Assembly: GCF_018502625.1 (NCBI RefSeq) | Contig: NZ_CP075566.1 | Coordinates: 811,001-875,000 of the forward strand | Direction of reading: 5' to 3' | Length of the DNA: 64,000 nucleotides | Origin: Pseudomonas hormoni | GTDB lineage: Bacteria; Pseudomonadota; Gammaproteobacteria; Pseudomonadales; Pseudomonadaceae | Part shown: one piece after another, positions 62,912-64,000 of the stretch | Position numbering within the stretch: position 1 is the first letter of the stretch | Layout of the letters: each line of letters opens with the position of its first letter | Program-made: the position numbers and the translations under genes | The notes under the pieces: generated by a model | Databases searched by the model: none | Told to the model about the DNA's origin: nothing | The model's input: the letters and a program-made list of their open reading frames with translations, nothing else

Positions 62912-64000
62912 ATGGCTCGTCCCAGTGCTTCCCTGCATCTGCCCGGCGCAGTTGCCCAGCCCGCCGCCGCGGCCGCACCGCTGACCGGCACGACCAAGGC
63001 CAGCAGTGTGCGCTGGCGGATCTTCGCGATCATCTTCGCGCTGACCATGGTCAACCTGATTGATCGGGTGTCGCTGTCGATTGCGATGCCAACCATCGCC
63101 CATGAATTTTCCCTGTCGCCGAGCATGCAAGGGCTGATCCTCAGCAGCTTCTTCTGGGCCTATGCATTGCTGCAGATTCCTGGCGGCTGGATGATCGATC
63201 GCTTCGGGCCGCACCGGGTCATCAGTTGGTCCACCGGATTGTGGGGCACGTTTCAAGTGCTGGCGGCATTCGCCACGGGCGGCTTGTCATTGTTGTTCGC
63301 CCGCGTCGCACTTGGTGCCGCAGAGGCGCCGTTGTTCCCGTCCGGTGGCAAGTTGATTTCCCTGTGGCTGGCGCCGAGCGAACGCAGTCGCGGCGCCGTG
63401 CTGATGGACAGTGGCAGCCCGCTGGGCGTGGCGCTCGGCGGGTTGATCATTGCCTACCTGATTGCTTCGCTGGACTCCTGGCGCCTGGCGTTTGTAATCG
63501 CCGGTATCGCGACGCTGGTGCTGGCCTGGCTGGCGCGGCGGTATCTGCGTGATGACCCGGCCAGTCACCCGCAAGTGAATGCCGAAGAACTGGAGAAGAT
63601 CAACGCCGGGCGCGCGACGCCTGCTGCCGAAGCGGCACGTGTGCAGGTCAAGGGCCTCGGCATCGCCGCCCGTTCCCTGAGCGGATTGCTCATCGGACGC
63701 GCCAGTTGGGCGATGGTGTATTTCGGGTTGCTGACCTGGGGCCCGAGTTATCTGGCCCAGGCCCGTGGCTTCGATATCAAGGGCATTGGCGCTGCGACGT
63801 TCGTGATTTTCGTGTGCGGCGCGCTGGGTTCGTTGACCGGTGGTTTCCTCTGCGACGGGCTGATCCGCAAGGGCGTCAGTCGCGGGGTCGCGGTCAAGAG
63901 CCTGCTGGCATTTTCCGGTCTGGTAGCCCTCGGCGCGTTTCTGTTGCTGCCGACCCTGACTAACCCTTTTGCCGCCGTGGCGCTGTTGGCCATGACTGCG
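62912..64000 (+). CDS. MFS transporter, anion:cation symporter type (3' end cut off by window)
   Basis: 363 residues are visible and the C terminus is beyond the window. LTMVNLIDRVSLSIAMPTIA and YALLQIPGGWMIDRFGPHRV are the signature of the GudP/ExuT-like anion:cation symporters for sugar acids or similar anions. At least eight to nine helices are seen. An atcgaggt site precedes the ATG. It is divergent from tctCBA, so both may take up carboxylates (inference). Confidence 0.88.
   Translation, partial: MARPSASLHLPGAVAQPAAAAAPLTGTTKASSVRWRIFAIIFALTMVNLIDRVSLSIAMPTIAHEFSLSPSMQGLILSSFFWAYALLQIPGGWMIDRFGPHRVISWSTGLWGTFQVLAAFATGGLSLLFARVALGAAEAPLFPSGGKLISLWLAPSERSRGAVLMDSGSPLGVALGGLIIAYLIASLDSWRLAFVIAGIATLVLAWLARRYLRDDPASHPQVNAEELEKINAGRATPAAEAARVQVKGLGIAARSLSGLLIGRASWAMVYFGLLTWGPSYLAQARGFDIKGIGAATFVIFVCGALGSLTGGFLCDGLIRKGVSRGVAVKSLLAFSGLVALGAFLLLPTLTNPFAAVALLAMTA

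Overview
This window is chromosomal DNA of a Pseudomonas, most likely from the P. fluorescens group. The evidence is the algU-mucA-mucB-mucD stress operon beside nadB, many products close to P. aeruginosa proteins, high-GC codon use, and at least ten REP-type inverted repeats of the GTGGGAGCGGGCTTGC or GGCGAGGGAGCTTGCTCCC kind between genes. The species call is inference.

Layout. 1-13.3 kb is conserved core: nadB (cut by the window start), the envelope-stress sigma factor AlgU with its anti-sigma/periplasmic control proteins, the outer-membrane quality-control protease BepA, a TusA-like protein, an AI-2E-type permease, Bcp peroxiredoxin, GcvR, then the dapA-bamC-MBL hydrolase-purC run ending at a tRNA-Ser(CGA). 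13.3-18.3 kb is a decayed island at that tRNA: an integrase wrecked by several frameshifts, an IS5-type transposase tail, an AT-rich polytopic membrane protein, an SGNH hydrolase and a small membrane protein. 18.3-29.3 kb is accessory metabolism with an amine theme: an XRE-cupin regulator, an Fe-S flavoprotein amine dehydrogenase-like enzyme, an orphan PotD-type binding protein, two LysR regulators, a CHMI-like isomerase, DMT and CynX-type exporters and a PuuA-like glutamate-amine ligase.

29.4-44.8 kb returns to core-like genes: lipid A phosphoethanolamine transferase, a methyltransferase, rnd-ycgL, a 2-hydroxyacid dehydrogenase, a nitroreductase, YcgN, a peptidase-like secreted protein that has lost its zinc motif, a TrmH-type RNA methyltransferase, an HNH protein, a spermidine-synthase-like protein, a cNMP-binding protein, oligopeptidase B and a class II glutamine amidotransferase. 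44.9-49.7 kb is a LysR/MFS/pxpABC 5-oxoproline cassette. 49.8-57.5 kb carries a MoxR-VWA pair, a DUF4160/DUF2442-HTH pair, a DUF748 protein, cysK, lpxO and a DMT exporter with an upstream small ORF. 57.5-58.3 kb has no gene but holds a large (about 230 bp per arm) imperfect inverted repeat with a REP pair at its centre. 58.3-64 kb is a tctCBA tripartite carboxylate uptake system with a LysR regulator and the start of an MFS transporter.

The most interesting non-genic signals are the large inverted repeat whose two arms differ in ways that keep an internal hairpin paired, two AlgU-type promoters with nearly the same sequence upstream of algU, and the short HYPPP-containing ORF plus hairpin before the 56.6 kb exporter.
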